From NCBI RefSeq assembly GCF_002563775.1, contig NZ_PDJO01000001.1:1250001-1314000 (forward strand): a DNA stretch of 64,000 nt, in the 5' to 3' direction. The stretch is from Thioclava sp. ES.031 (GTDB taxonomy: Bacteria; Pseudomonadota; Alphaproteobacteria; Rhodobacterales; Rhodobacteraceae). The first letter of the stretch is position 1. Every line of letters starts with the position of its first letter. Shown in pieces: positions 9,370-17,048 of the stretch. A program made the translations under genes and the position numbers. The notes under the pieces were generated by a model. That model was given only the letters and a program-made list of their open reading frames with translations, was not told the origin of the DNA and searched no databases.

Positions 9370-10671
9370 ATGGCCGATCTGACTTCTGAATTCATCGGTA
9401 TCAAATCCCCCAACCCGTTCTGGCTCGCCTCCGCGCCGCCGACGGACAAGGAATATAATGTCCGCCGCGCGTTTGAAGCCGGTTGGGGTGGGGTCGTGTG
9501 GAAGACGCTGGGCTCGGAAGGTCCGCCCGTCGTCAACGTCAACGGCCCGCGGTATGGCGCGATCTATGGCGCGGATCGCCGTCTGCTCGGTCTCAACAAT
9601 ATCGAGCTGATCACCGACCGCCCGCTGCAGACCAACCTGCGCGAGATCAAGGCGGTCAAGCAGGACTACCCGGACCGCGCGATCATCGTCTCGCTGATGG
9701 TGCCCTGTGACGAGGATAGCTGGAAGGCGATCCTGCCGCTGGTCGAGGAAACCGGCGCCGATGGGATCGAGCTGAACTTCGGCTGTCCGCACGGTATGGC
9801 CGAGCGCGGCATGGGCTCCGCGGTGGGGCAGGTGCCCGAATATATCGAGATGGTCACCCGCTGGTGTAAGCAATATTGCAGCCTGCCGGTGATCGTGAAG
9901 CTCACGCCCAACATCACCGACATCCGTCGTCCGGCGGAGGCCGCCAAGCGCGGCGGGGCCGATGCGGTCTCGCTGATCAACACGATCAACTCGATCACCT
10001 CGGTCGATCTGGACGATTTTGCGCCGGAGCCCACCATCGACGGCAAAGGCACCCATGGCGGCTATTGCGGTCCGGCGGTGAAGCCGATCGCGCTGAACAT
10101 GGTGGCCGAGATCGCGCGCAATCCCGACACGGCCGGTCTGCCGATCTCGGGCATCGGTGGTGTGACCACCTGGCGCGATGCGGCAGAGTTCATGGCGCTC
10201 GGGGCTGGCAATGTGCAGGTCTGTACGGCGGCGATGACCTATGGCTTCAAGGTCGTGCAGGAAATGATCTCGGGCCTCAGCGATTACATGGATCGCAAGG
10301 GCTTCACCTCGACCTCCGAACTGGTGGGCCGCGCGGTGCCGAACGTGACCGATTGGCAGTATCTCAACCTCAACTACGTCACCAAGGCCGAGATCAATCA
10401 GGACGATTGCATCAAATGCGGTCGCTGCTACGCCGCTTGCGAAGACACGTCGCACCAGGCGATCGCGGTGACCGAAGATCGCGTCTACTCGGTCAAGGAC
10501 GAGGAATGCGTGGCCTGTAACCTCTGCGTCGAAGTCTGCCCGGTCGAGTGCATCACGATGCGCAAGATGGACAAGGGCGAGGTGGATCCGCGCACCGGCG
10601 AGACGGTCGGCGACTACGCCAACTGGACGAGCCATCCCAACAACCCCTCGGCTGCGACGGCAGCCGAGTAA
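9370..10671 (+). CDS. preA: NAD-dependent dihydropyrimidine dehydrogenase, PreA subunit
   Basis: Catalytic FMN subunit of the PreTA enzyme. Residues 1 to about 310 form a dihydroorotate-dehydrogenase-type barrel; the loop ELNFGCPHGMAERGMG carries the Cys expected to be the proton donor in the dihydropyrimidine dehydrogenase family. The C-terminus has two 4Fe-4S motifs, CIKCGRCYAAC and CVACNLCVEVC, for electron transfer from PreT. The 433-residue length is normal. It catalyses the first step of the reductive pyrimidine pathway whose later enzymes are encoded at 12-20 kb. Confidence 0.96.
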   Translation: MADLTSEFIGIKSPNPFWLASAPPTDKEYNVRRAFEAGWGGVVWKTLGSEGPPVVNVNGPRYGAIYGADRRLLGLNNIELITDRPLQTNLREIKAVKQDYPDRAIIVSLMVPCDEDSWKAILPLVEETGADGIELNFGCPHGMAERGMGSAVGQVPEYIEMVTRWCKQYCSLPVIVKLTPNITDIRRPAEAAKRGGADAVSLINTINSITSVDLDDFAPEPTIDGKGTHGGYCGPAVKPIALNMVAEIARNPDTAGLPISGIGGVTTWRDAAEFMALGAGNVQVCTAAMTYGFKVVQEMISGLSDYMDRKGFTSTSELVGRAVPNVTDWQYLNLNYVTKAEINQDDCIKCGRCYAACEDTSHQAIAVTEDRVYSVKDEECVACNLCVEVCPVECITMRKMDKGEVDPRTGETVGDYANWTSHPNNPSAATAAE

Positions 10672-10681
10672 GGGCAGGGGC

Positions 10682-11323
10682 CTAGCGGGTCACGTCGAGG
10701 TTCGGCGCGACCTGCGGGGCAACCTGAGACCATCCCTCCTGCGACGCGCCGCTCCGATTATCGGAGGGCGCGTCGTTTTTAACTTCTGCCTGCGGCGCAG
10801 GCTCGGCACGCACCTCCTTGGCGGTGTCGGGCGCTTTGACCTCCGCGCGTTCCTCCGTCGTTGTGTCGGTGGTCTGGATCGCGTCGGCGGGCTGCACGGG
10901 CTCCGGGGCCGGGGCATCCGAGGTCTCCACGAGGTCCGGCGCTGCCCAGAGCGCAGCGGCCTGAGCCTCGAGCGGCGTGACCTCGAATGTCGGGATCGGG
11001 CCGGTCAAGGCATCGGGGTCGGGTCGCGCGCCCCCGTCGCGTCTGCCAAGTGAACGGGACGGTTGGTTTGCATCCTCCGTGCCCCGATCCTGTCCTTCCT
11101 CCTTCAGCGCGCTGGCGCCGCGTGCCGCGCGCGCTTCCAAGGCGCGCACTTGCTGTGCGCGATCCTGCGACGTTTGCGTGTCTACATTCGCGCCGAGGCC
11201 GCCGTTGGTATTGGCCGCATTCGCCGCCGCCTCCACCGTGCTGGCAGGCGCTGTCTTCGGGGCCGCCACCGTCAACAGAGGCGACCACCCGACCTGAGGC
11301 ATCAACCCCGAAATCCGGTCCAT
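10682..11323 (-). CDS. Hypothetical low-complexity protein
   Basis: An open frame of about 213 residues, rich in Ala, Pro, Glu, Asp and Thr with no recognisable domain, signal peptide or membrane segment; it looks disordered. I prefer the ATG at 11323 (MDRISGLMPQ) because GGAG lies 6 nt upstream; a start at 11335 is also possible. It is convergent with preA (10 bp between stops). Other long frames overlap it, so coding status is not certain. Confidence 0.5.
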   Translation of the reverse strand: MDRISGLMPQVGWSPLLTVAAPKTAPASTVEAAANAANTNGGLGANVDTQTSQDRAQQVRALEARAARGASALKEEGQDRGTEDANQPSRSLGRRDGGARPDPDALTGPIPTFEVTPLEAQAAALWAAPDLVETSDAPAPEPVQPADAIQTTDTTTEERAEVKAPDTAKEVRAEPAPQAEVKNDAPSDNRSGASQEGWSQVAPQVAPNLDVTR

Positions 11324-11435
11324 CCCGAGCTCCATATTCCTGCGCCCCCACGCATCCTCAGACTGCGCCGGGGGCGTTACCGGACCGTTAAGATCAGGCG
11401 GAAACTTGGGGGATAGTTACGGAAGGCTTAACCGC

Positions 11436-12086
11436 TCACGGCGCGAGCAGCCGCGCGAAGAGCATATCGAGGAACGGCGCCGCCCCTTCGATCGGATCCT
11501 TGCCTGGGCCGAGCACCGCACGCACCTGCGTGTCGAAATCGGCGTAATGCTGGGTCAGCGCCCAGATCGAGAAGATCAGGTGATGCGGATCGACCGGGGC
11601 AAGACGCCCCTCGGCGATCCAGCCCTCGATCACCTTGGCTTTCTCGTCCACCAAGGTCTTGAGGTCGGTGGACAATCCCGCGCCCATCCGAGGCGCGCCC
11701 TGCAAGACCTCGTTGGCAAACAGGCGGCTCTCGCGCGGCATCTCGCGGCTCATCTCGAGCTTGCGGCGCATGTAGCGCATGATTTCCTCGCGCGGCTCGC
11801 CCGCAGGATCAATCGCGCGCAGCGGCGCAAGCCAGATATCGAGAAGCCCTTCGAGCAGCGCCGCGTGGATCGCCTCTTTCGAGGGAAAGTAATAGAGCAC
11901 GTTCGGCTTGCTCAGCCCGGCTTCCGCCGCGATCTGGTCGAGCGTCGCGCCGCGGAACCCATGCGCGGAGAACACGTCCAGCGCCGCCTCGAGAATCTTG
12001 CCGCGATTGACCTTCTGTATCCGGGTCAGCGGGCGCTTGCCGTCATCGTCGCTGGTGAAGTCGCGCGGGTCGAGGTCGTCTGCCAA
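11436..12086 (-). CDS. rutR: TetR-family regulator, RutR-like
   Basis: Probable pyrimidine-responsive repressor. The helix-turn-helix lies at GFRGATLDQIAAEAGLSKPN followed by LYYFPSKEAI, and the C-terminal half carries the RutR-type block GRLAPVDPHHLIFSIWALTQ and HYADF. RutR of E. coli binds uracil through this C-terminal domain. The chosen start is TTG (12086) after GGGAG; the protein is 216 residues. It is divergent from the aminotransferase gene, with a TGACC-N4-GGTCA dyad between them that resembles the known RutR box TTGACCANNTGGTCAA. The target set is inferred from context. Confidence 0.85.
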   Translation of the reverse strand: MADDLDPRDFTSDDDGKRPLTRIQKVNRGKILEAALDVFSAHGFRGATLDQIAAEAGLSKPNVLYYFPSKEAIHAALLEGLLDIWLAPLRAIDPAGEPREEIMRYMRRKLEMSREMPRESRLFANEVLQGAPRMGAGLSTDLKTLVDEKAKVIEGWIAEGRLAPVDPHHLIFSIWALTQHYADFDTQVRAVLGPGKDPIEGAAPFLDMLFARLLAP

Positions 12087-12220
12087 ATATTCGTCTCCCA
12101 GTTCGTGTTTTATGTTAACCGAAGCGTTACTGCGGGATCAATCGCTACGGGGCAGCAGAGTGCGCTTTTAGAGCGCATTGAAGGCCGCTTGACTGGTTCC
12201 TAAGCTGTGCTAGCGTGAGT

Positions 12221-12236
12221 CTGACCGTTCGGTCAA
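12221..12236. promoter_or_regulatory. RutR-like operator 1
   Basis: CTGACCGTTCGGTCAA contains the perfect inverted repeat TGACC-N4-GGTCA. It lies in the divergent region, 52 nt before the aminotransferase start. Two more copies of the same dyad occur in front of the carbamoylase gene. Confidence 0.75.
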
Positions 12237-12288
12237 ACTAGACAATCCGGCCGCGTCTCGACCCGGCCGCCCGACCGGAGTTTTTCCC

Positions 12289-13614
12289 ATGGCGCTCGAC
12301 CGCAAGTCCCCCAACGATCTCAACGCTTTCTGGATGCCATTCACGGCGAACCGCCAGTTCAAGAAGAACCCGCGCATGTTCGTGGGCGCGAAAGATATGC
12401 ATTACACCACCTCGGACGGGCGTCAGGTGCTCGACGGCACGGCCGGTCTGTGGTGCTGCAACGCGGGCCATTGCCGTCCGAAGATCACCGAGGCGATCCA
12501 GAAACAGGCGGCCGAGCTCGATTACGCGCCCGCCTTCCAGATGGGCCACCCGATCGCGTTCGAGCTGGCCAACCGCATCCTCGACATCGCGCCCGACGAG
12601 ATGGCGCATGTCTTCTACACCAATTCCGGCTCGGAATCGGTCGAGACAGCGCTGAAGCTCGCCATCGCCTATCACCGTGCACGCGGCGACGGTGCCCGCA
12701 CCCGTCTGATCGGGCGCGAGCGCGGCTATCACGGCGTGAACTTCGGCGGCATCTCGGTCGGCGGTATCGTCACAAACCGCAAGGTCTTCGGCCCGCTCGT
12801 GCCGGGCGTCGACCACCTGCCGCACACCCATCTGCCCGAGGAGAACCGCTGGTCGAAGGGCTGCCCCGAGCATGGTGCGCATCTGGCCGACGATCTCGAG
12901 CGCATCATCGCGCTGCATGGCGCTGAGACCATCGCGGCTGTCATCGTGGAGCCGGTCGCGGGGTCGACCGGGGTGCTGCTGCCGCCGAAGGGCTACCTGC
13001 AGAAGCTGCGCGACATCACCAAGAAGCACGGCATCCTGCTGATATTCGACGAGGTGATCACCGGTTTCGGACGCACGGGCGCGGCCTTCGCCGCCGAGAA
13101 ATACGGTGTCGTGCCGGATATGATGACCACCGCGAAGGGTCTCACCAACGGCGTGATCCCGATGGGTGCGGTGCTGGCGACGGCTGAGGTTCACGACGCC
13201 TTCATGAACGGCCCCGAGCATATGATCGAGCTGTTCCACGGCTACACCTATTCGGGCAACCCGATCGCCGCTGCCGCCGGGATCGCGACGATCGAGACCT
13301 ATCGCGAAGAGGGGCTGTTCGAGCGGGCCGCCGAGCTTGCCCCTTATTGGGAAGAGGCGCTGCATTCGCTCAAGGGCGTGCGCAACGTGATCGACATCCG
13401 CAACGAGGGTCTGATCGGCGCGGTCGAGCTGGAGCCGATCGCGGGCGAACCCACGAAGCGCGCCTTCTCGGCCTTCCTGAAGGCCTATGAGAAAGGCATC
13501 CTGATCCGGACCACCGGCGACATCATCGCGATGAGCCCGCCGCTGATCATCTCGAAAGAGCAGATCGACGAGCTGGTCGGCACGCTCAAAGAGGTGCTCG
13601 AAGAGGTCGAGTGA
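12289..13614 (+). CDS. Omega-amino acid (beta-alanine):pyruvate aminotransferase
   Basis: Class III PLP-dependent aminotransferase of 441 residues. The PLP lysine is Lys283 in TTAKGLTNG; FDEVITGFGRTG carries the Asp that binds the PLP nitrogen, and NSGSESVETALK is the phosphate/cofactor loop. The N-terminal LNAFWMPFTANRQFKKNPR is typical of omega-amino acid:pyruvate transaminases. With PreTA, dihydropyrimidinase and an N-carbamoyl-amino-acid hydrolase encoded nearby, the likely role is beta-alanine (or 3-aminoisobutyrate) to malonate (or methylmalonate) semialdehyde. The substrate is inferred from context. Confidence 0.92.
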   Translation: MALDRKSPNDLNAFWMPFTANRQFKKNPRMFVGAKDMHYTTSDGRQVLDGTAGLWCCNAGHCRPKITEAIQKQAAELDYAPAFQMGHPIAFELANRILDIAPDEMAHVFYTNSGSESVETALKLAIAYHRARGDGARTRLIGRERGYHGVNFGGISVGGIVTNRKVFGPLVPGVDHLPHTHLPEENRWSKGCPEHGAHLADDLERIIALHGAETIAAVIVEPVAGSTGVLLPPKGYLQKLRDITKKHGILLIFDEVITGFGRTGAAFAAEKYGVVPDMMTTAKGLTNGVIPMGAVLATAEVHDAFMNGPEHMIELFHGYTYSGNPIAAAAGIATIETYREEGLFERAAELAPYWEEALHSLKGVRNVIDIRNEGLIGAVELEPIAGEPTKRAFSAFLKAYEKGILIRTTGDIIAMSPPLIISKEQIDELVGTLKEVLEEVE

Positions 13615-13638
13615 TCGGGCTCAAGCCGAGGTAGCAAG

Positions 13639-13668
13639 ACGGCCGCGCAGGGATTGCGCGGCCGTTTT
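13639..13668 (+). terminator. Terminator after the aminotransferase gene
   Basis: ACGGCCGCGC and GCGCGGCCGT form a perfect 10-bp stem with a 7-nt loop, followed by a T run. The dispersed repeat (copy A) begins immediately downstream. Confidence 0.85.
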
Positions 13669-13680
13669 CTGTTTGGGGTG

Positions 13681-13837
13681 CTGAGGGCGGCGCCCGACCT
13701 CGGGTGGGCGCTATGCGCGGATGGTGGGTTGGCGCTTTATCTTGCAAGCCCGCAAGTCGGTCGTACCCGCGATGACGTCGCCAGTGCGCCCTCCCGGGGG
13801 GAGGTCGGGCGCGGCCCGGGGCTGGTCGCCCCGCGCC
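13681..13837 (+). repeat. Dispersed convergent-junction repeat, copy A
   Basis: One of three copies of an element of about 157 bp (others at 49547-49704 and 50882-51038). Shared blocks include TCGGGTGGGCGC, GCAAGCCCGCAAG, TGCGCCCTCCCGGGGGGAGG and GGGCGCGGCCCGGGGCTGGT followed by CGCCCCG. Internal inverted segments (GCGCCC...GGGCGC and GGGGC...GCCCC) could fold into hairpins. This copy lies between the 3' ends of the aminotransferase gene and the VOC gene. I see no ORF of its own. Confidence 0.85.
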
Positions 13838-13864
13838 ATTCCAGCGTACGAGAAGGAGCCTCCC

Positions 13865-14446
13865 TCAATACGGGTTCTTCGCCCTGCGATCCTCGGACCG
13901 AGATTGCTGCGAGCGCTCCACGATCATCTCGATCGCATCGGCCAGATGTTCCTCACCGATCGCCTTGTCGCCGCTCGCCACCCGGATGCGATGCGCTTCG
14001 ATCATCACCTCGGCATGGGACGATCCGCGCGGCGGCTCGAACTTGTAGGTCGCCAGTTCGATCAGCAGCCCCAGCGGATCCTTGAAATAGATCGAATCCA
14101 TGAAGCCGCGATCCTTCACGCCGGAATGCGCGATCCCGCGCGCATCGAGCCGCGCCACGACCTGCCGATGCGTCGCCATCGAGACGTTGAAGGCGAGGTG
14201 ATGCACGCAGCCCGGATCGGTGGGGGTGCGGTCATGGACGGGCTTGCGGCTCTCGTTGGTGAAAACGGTAATCAGCCGCCCGTCGCCCGGGTCGAAATAG
14301 AGATGCCCCTCGTCGGCATTGTCCAGATTGGGTTGATCGAAGATGAACGGCATCCCGAGCAGCCCTTCCCAGAAATCGATCGAGCTCTGCCGGTCCGCTC
14401 CGGTCAGCGTGATGTGATGGACGCCCTGCACCTGCATCTTGCGCAT
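13865..14446 (-). CDS. VOC-family (glyoxalase/dioxygenase-like) protein
   Basis: A 193-residue metalloenzyme-fold protein. VQGVHHITLTG opens the first beta-alpha-beta-beta-beta module with a candidate metal-binding His; GCVHHLAFNVS opens the second with another; and PLGLLIELATYKF supplies the terminal Glu. This arrangement fits ring-cleaving dioxygenase-like VOC proteins. The C-terminal 40 residues are charged and unlike the core. The start follows AGGGAGAAAGAC. No substrate can be assigned; it breaks the run of pyrimidine genes, so a link with them is uncertain. Confidence 0.85.
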   Translation of the reverse strand: MRKMQVQGVHHITLTGADRQSSIDFWEGLLGMPFIFDQPNLDNADEGHLYFDPGDGRLITVFTNESRKPVHDRTPTDPGCVHHLAFNVSMATHRQVVARLDARGIAHSGVKDRGFMDSIYFKDPLGLLIELATYKFEPPRGSSHAEVMIEAHRIRVASGDKAIGEEHLADAIEMIVERSQQSRSEDRRAKNPY

Positions 14447-14619
14447 GTCTTTCTCCCTATCTCTCTTGCGACCAAGTTAACCCATGCTGGGCGCAGGTCT
14501 AGAAACAGGATCTGTGCGGTGCCGCGCGAAACCCCGCCGAGCGCTGCCGCGCCAAACTGCACGATCTTGTGGTGGCGGGGGCGGGGATTATGTTGCACGG
14601 CAATGTCCGGAGACTCGCG

Positions 14620-15438
14620 ATGCTGCGCCTAGCCTTTTTCCTCGCCCTGATCTGCCCGCTGCCCGCGATGGCCGAGCTGGTGCCCTGCGAGACCTCCATT
14701 CGCGGCAAGACCTATTCCTACGTCTATGACGCGGAGAACGCGGCGCTGAAGGAAAGCCGCTCGCTGCGCGAGAAGCTGTTTGGCGAGAAGGGGGAGGTGA
14801 CCTGCCCGGCGCTGGTCACCCTGCGCGCGCTGACGCCCGAGATGGACGACGAAAGCCGCGCCCCGTTCTGTCTGCAATGGTACAAGGAGGCCGAGACCTA
14901 TCTGGGCTACGACCGGGGCGAGCGCGACGCCTACGGGCTCTGCCGCAAACCGTCGAAAAGCATCTGCGAACGTATCAAGGGCACCGCGAAGGCCGCAGGC
15001 GATCTGCGCGACGAGGCCGAAAGCGCCGTGGGCGATGCGGCGAGCAAGGTTCTGGGCAAGAAGATCGGCGGCATGATCGTCTCGGATCAGGCCGACAGCC
15101 TGCAAAAGAAGCTGCGCGATGCGGGGCTTGGCGTGCTGGCTGGGGCCTCGGCGCCAGCCCTCGCGGCCACGGCGGTGGTCGTGGGTGGCGCGATTTACGT
15201 CTGTTCGGATATCGGCGCCGAGGCGGTGGGGCTGGAGGCCGATCCGGTCGAGCCGACCTCGGATGGGGCGGAGCTTCTGGGCGCGAAACTGCCCGAGACG
15301 CATCTGCCCGCGGGCGTGGCCGGGGCGCCAATGCGCCCGGTCGAGACCGAGACGCTGCCCGCCGCGCCCGAGGCATCGGAGGAGGCCTCGCAAGCCCCGG
15401 CGCCGGAGGCGTTTGAAGGCGTCGCGGTGCAGAAATGA
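14620..15438 (+). CDS. Secreted hypothetical protein
   Basis: A 272-residue protein with a clear signal peptide (MLRLAFFLALICPLPAMA). The mature part has several Cys residues (LVPCETS, VTCPAL, FCLQW, YGLCRK, SICERI) that may form disulfides. A hydrophobic Ala/Gly-rich segment follows at about residues 165-200, and the C-terminus is acidic and rich in Pro, Glu and Ala. I do not recognise a family. The ATG at 14620 is preceded by CCGGAGA; earlier in-frame starts lack the signal peptide. It is convergent with the outer-membrane barrel gene and shares its terminator. Confidence 0.75.
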   Translation: MLRLAFFLALICPLPAMAELVPCETSIRGKTYSYVYDAENAALKESRSLREKLFGEKGEVTCPALVTLRALTPEMDDESRAPFCLQWYKEAETYLGYDRGERDAYGLCRKPSKSICERIKGTAKAAGDLRDEAESAVGDAASKVLGKKIGGMIVSDQADSLQKKLRDAGLGVLAGASAPALAATAVVVGGAIYVCSDIGAEAVGLEADPVEPTSDGAELLGAKLPETHLPAGVAGAPMRPVETETLPAAPEASEEASQAPAPEAFEGVAVQK

Positions 15439-15439
15439 A

Positions 15440-15463
15440 AAGGGGCGCGAACCCGCGCCCCTT
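15440..15463. terminator. Bidirectional terminator
   Basis: AAGGGGCGCG and CGCGCCCCTT pair around AACC, between the convergent secreted-protein gene and the outer-membrane protein gene. A's precede the stem and T's close it. Confidence 0.8.
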
Positions 15464-15487
15464 CCGGATACCCAATACGTAATTGGC

Positions 15488-16114
15488 TCAGAAGTTGATC
15501 TTCATGCCAACACGAAACTGGGAGAAGGCAAAGCCGCCCGAAGTCACGCTCGGTGCGCTGAAGTCCGGGCTGTCCAGAACGATGTTCATCAGCTCTGCCC
15601 GGAGAGAAATGCGGTCGCTCAGGGCGTAATCGGTGCCGAGGCCAAGTGCGATGCCGGTCTGGGTGTCCGAATATCCGCAATCGGTGGACCCGCAAGCGCC
15701 AGCATCTGCGATCCCTTTGACATGGCCAGCAGCGATGCCTGCAGTGATATAGGGGGTCATCTTGCCCATCTGAGTGCGCGCGGTGACGCGCAGCGTGGCC
15801 AGCCAGTCGGCCTTCATCTCGCAGCCGCCTTCGCCGACAAGGCACGGGGTCGTGCCGCCTTCGATATGGTTGGATTTGTAGTCCCCGGCCGAGATGTCGC
15901 CTTCGATGGCGACATTTTGAGACAGGCTCTTACCGAAGCCCACCGTGACGCCGTTGCCATTGGCATCGAACGAAGTCGAATCGCCCGGAAGATAGTTGTA
16001 GGTCGGCTTGGCGAAAGTCCGGTTGGCGAGAACATAGCCATAGAGGCCTTCGGCCGCCGCGCTTTGCGCGAGCCCCATCAGTGCGATCGCCGCGATTGCG
16101 ATTATTTTTTTCAT
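15488..16114 (-). CDS. Outer-membrane beta-barrel protein (opacity/OmpA-like barrel)
   Basis: A 208-residue protein with signal peptide MKKIIAIAAIALMGLAQSAAA, alternating hydrophobic strands (NVAIEGDISAGDY, WLATLRVTARTQM, ISLRAELMNIVL, FSQFRVGMKINF) and a C-terminal Phe, the usual signal for the BAM complex. Four Cys fall in two pairs that could be disulfides in extracellular loops. It fits small eight-stranded porin-family barrels; the function is unknown. RBS and start are clear, and 144 bp separate its start from the next gene's stop. Confidence 0.85.
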   Translation of the reverse strand: MKKIIAIAAIALMGLAQSAAAEGLYGYVLANRTFAKPTYNYLPGDSTSFDANGNGVTVGFGKSLSQNVAIEGDISAGDYKSNHIEGGTTPCLVGEGGCEMKADWLATLRVTARTQMGKMTPYITAGIAAGHVKGIADAGACGSTDCGYSDTQTGIALGLGTDYALSDRISLRAELMNIVLDSPDFSAPSVTSGGFAFSQFRVGMKINF

Positions 16115-16258
16115 TGTCCCAAATCCCTACAGATTTCACTCGTTGCAGTGGGGAGTTGACACAATACTGTGAACATGGCTCGCATTATGGACGGGTGATG
16201 CAGCCTCAACATCGAGGCTGTTTCATCAATACAACAATAAGTTCAGCCATTTCACCTT

Positions 16259-16921
16259 TTAGGCGACTCCGATTCCTCGCAATACAACCCCTTTCACGCA
16301 GGTCTTCGCCTCTTCCCACTGAGCGTCACTCAGCGGTGCGCCGTCGTTCAACGTCTCGATCTGATGCGAGAAATCGGCGTAGTGCTGGGTGGTGGCCCAG
16401 AGCATGTAGAGCAGGTGATGCGGGTCGACCTCGGCCATTTTCCCCTCGGCGATCCAGCGCCGGATGATCACCGCGCGGCCCTCGGTCCAGTCGCGCAGCG
16501 TCGTCTCGAGGTAATCCTGAATCACCGGTGCGCCGTGCATCACCTCTGAGGCCCAGACCTTTGAGCCGTTCGGGTGATTGCGCGAAATCTCCATCTTGGC
16601 GTCGATATAGGCCCCGATCCCCTCGGCCGGTCCGCTGGCCTCATCGAACACATCCGCCGCTTCCAGCCAGATGTTGAAGATACGCTCCACGACCCGGCGA
16701 TAGAGCGACTCTTTCGTCTCGAAATAGTAATGCAGATTGGCTTTCGGCAGCCCGGCCACATCCGCGATCAATTGCATCGTGGCACCGCCGAATCCGGCTT
16801 CGGCGAAGACCGTTTCGGCGGCTTTCAGGATCGCCTCTTCGGTGGCGCGCCGCGCCTCGGCGCGGCTACCGCGGCTCGCTTGCCCATTTTTTGTGCGCTT
16901 GCCGCTCTCATCATCTTTCAT
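16259..16921 (-). CDS. TetR-family regulator, second RutR-type paralogue
   Basis: A 220-residue regulator resembling the RutR-like protein at 11436-12086: helix-turn-helix FGGATMQLIADVAGLPKANL then HYYFETKESL, and C-terminal GKMAEVDPHHLLYMLWATTQ then HYADF. The N-terminus is basic (KRTKNGQASRGSRAEARR). It is divergent from the carbamoylase gene, with two TGACC-N4-GGTCA operators between them. The likely role is control of the carbamoylase-dihydropyrimidinase-transporter operon and of itself. The effector is unknown: uracil, a dihydropyrimidine or a hydantoin are candidates. Confidence 0.88.
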   Translation of the reverse strand: MKDDESGKRTKNGQASRGSRAEARRATEEAILKAAETVFAEAGFGGATMQLIADVAGLPKANLHYYFETKESLYRRVVERIFNIWLEAADVFDEASGPAEGIGAYIDAKMEISRNHPNGSKVWASEVMHGAPVIQDYLETTLRDWTEGRAVIIRRWIAEGKMAEVDPHHLLYMLWATTQHYADFSHQIETLNDGAPLSDAQWEEAKTCVKGVVLRGIGVA

Positions 16922-16943
16922 TCAAAATACGTCCTGATTTTTG

Positions 16944-16959
16944 TTGACCGAATGGTCAG
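16944..16959. promoter_or_regulatory. RutR-like operator 2
   Basis: TTGACCGAATGGTCAG contains the inverted repeat TGACC-N4-GGTCA. It sits 23 bp from the TetR start codon and is centred 33 bp (about three helical turns) from operator 3, so two repressor dimers could bind on the same DNA face. Confidence 0.78.
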
Positions 16960-16976
16960 ACCGTGGCCCACTCAAC

Positions 16977-16992
16977 CTGACCATACGGTCAG
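16977..16992. promoter_or_regulatory. RutR-like operator 3
   Basis: CTGACCATACGGTCAG, again TGACC-N4-GGTCA, 56 nt before the carbamoylase start. It pairs with operator 2 in the same divergent promoter region. Confidence 0.78.
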
Positions 16993-17048
16993 AAAAAGAT
17001 TCGTCGCAAGAGGGGATAACCCCCACGCAGCCGACAGGGAGTTATGAA

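Noticed and set aside
7972..10635. An 887-codon antisense frame over preT-preA
   Set aside because: PreT and PreA carry Fe-S and FAD motifs on the plus strand; the antisense frame has none.
13654..14085. ORF covering repeat copy A and part of the VOC gene
   Set aside because: It is antisense to a supported gene, and its first part is the dispersed repeat, which is not conserved as a frame in copies B and C.
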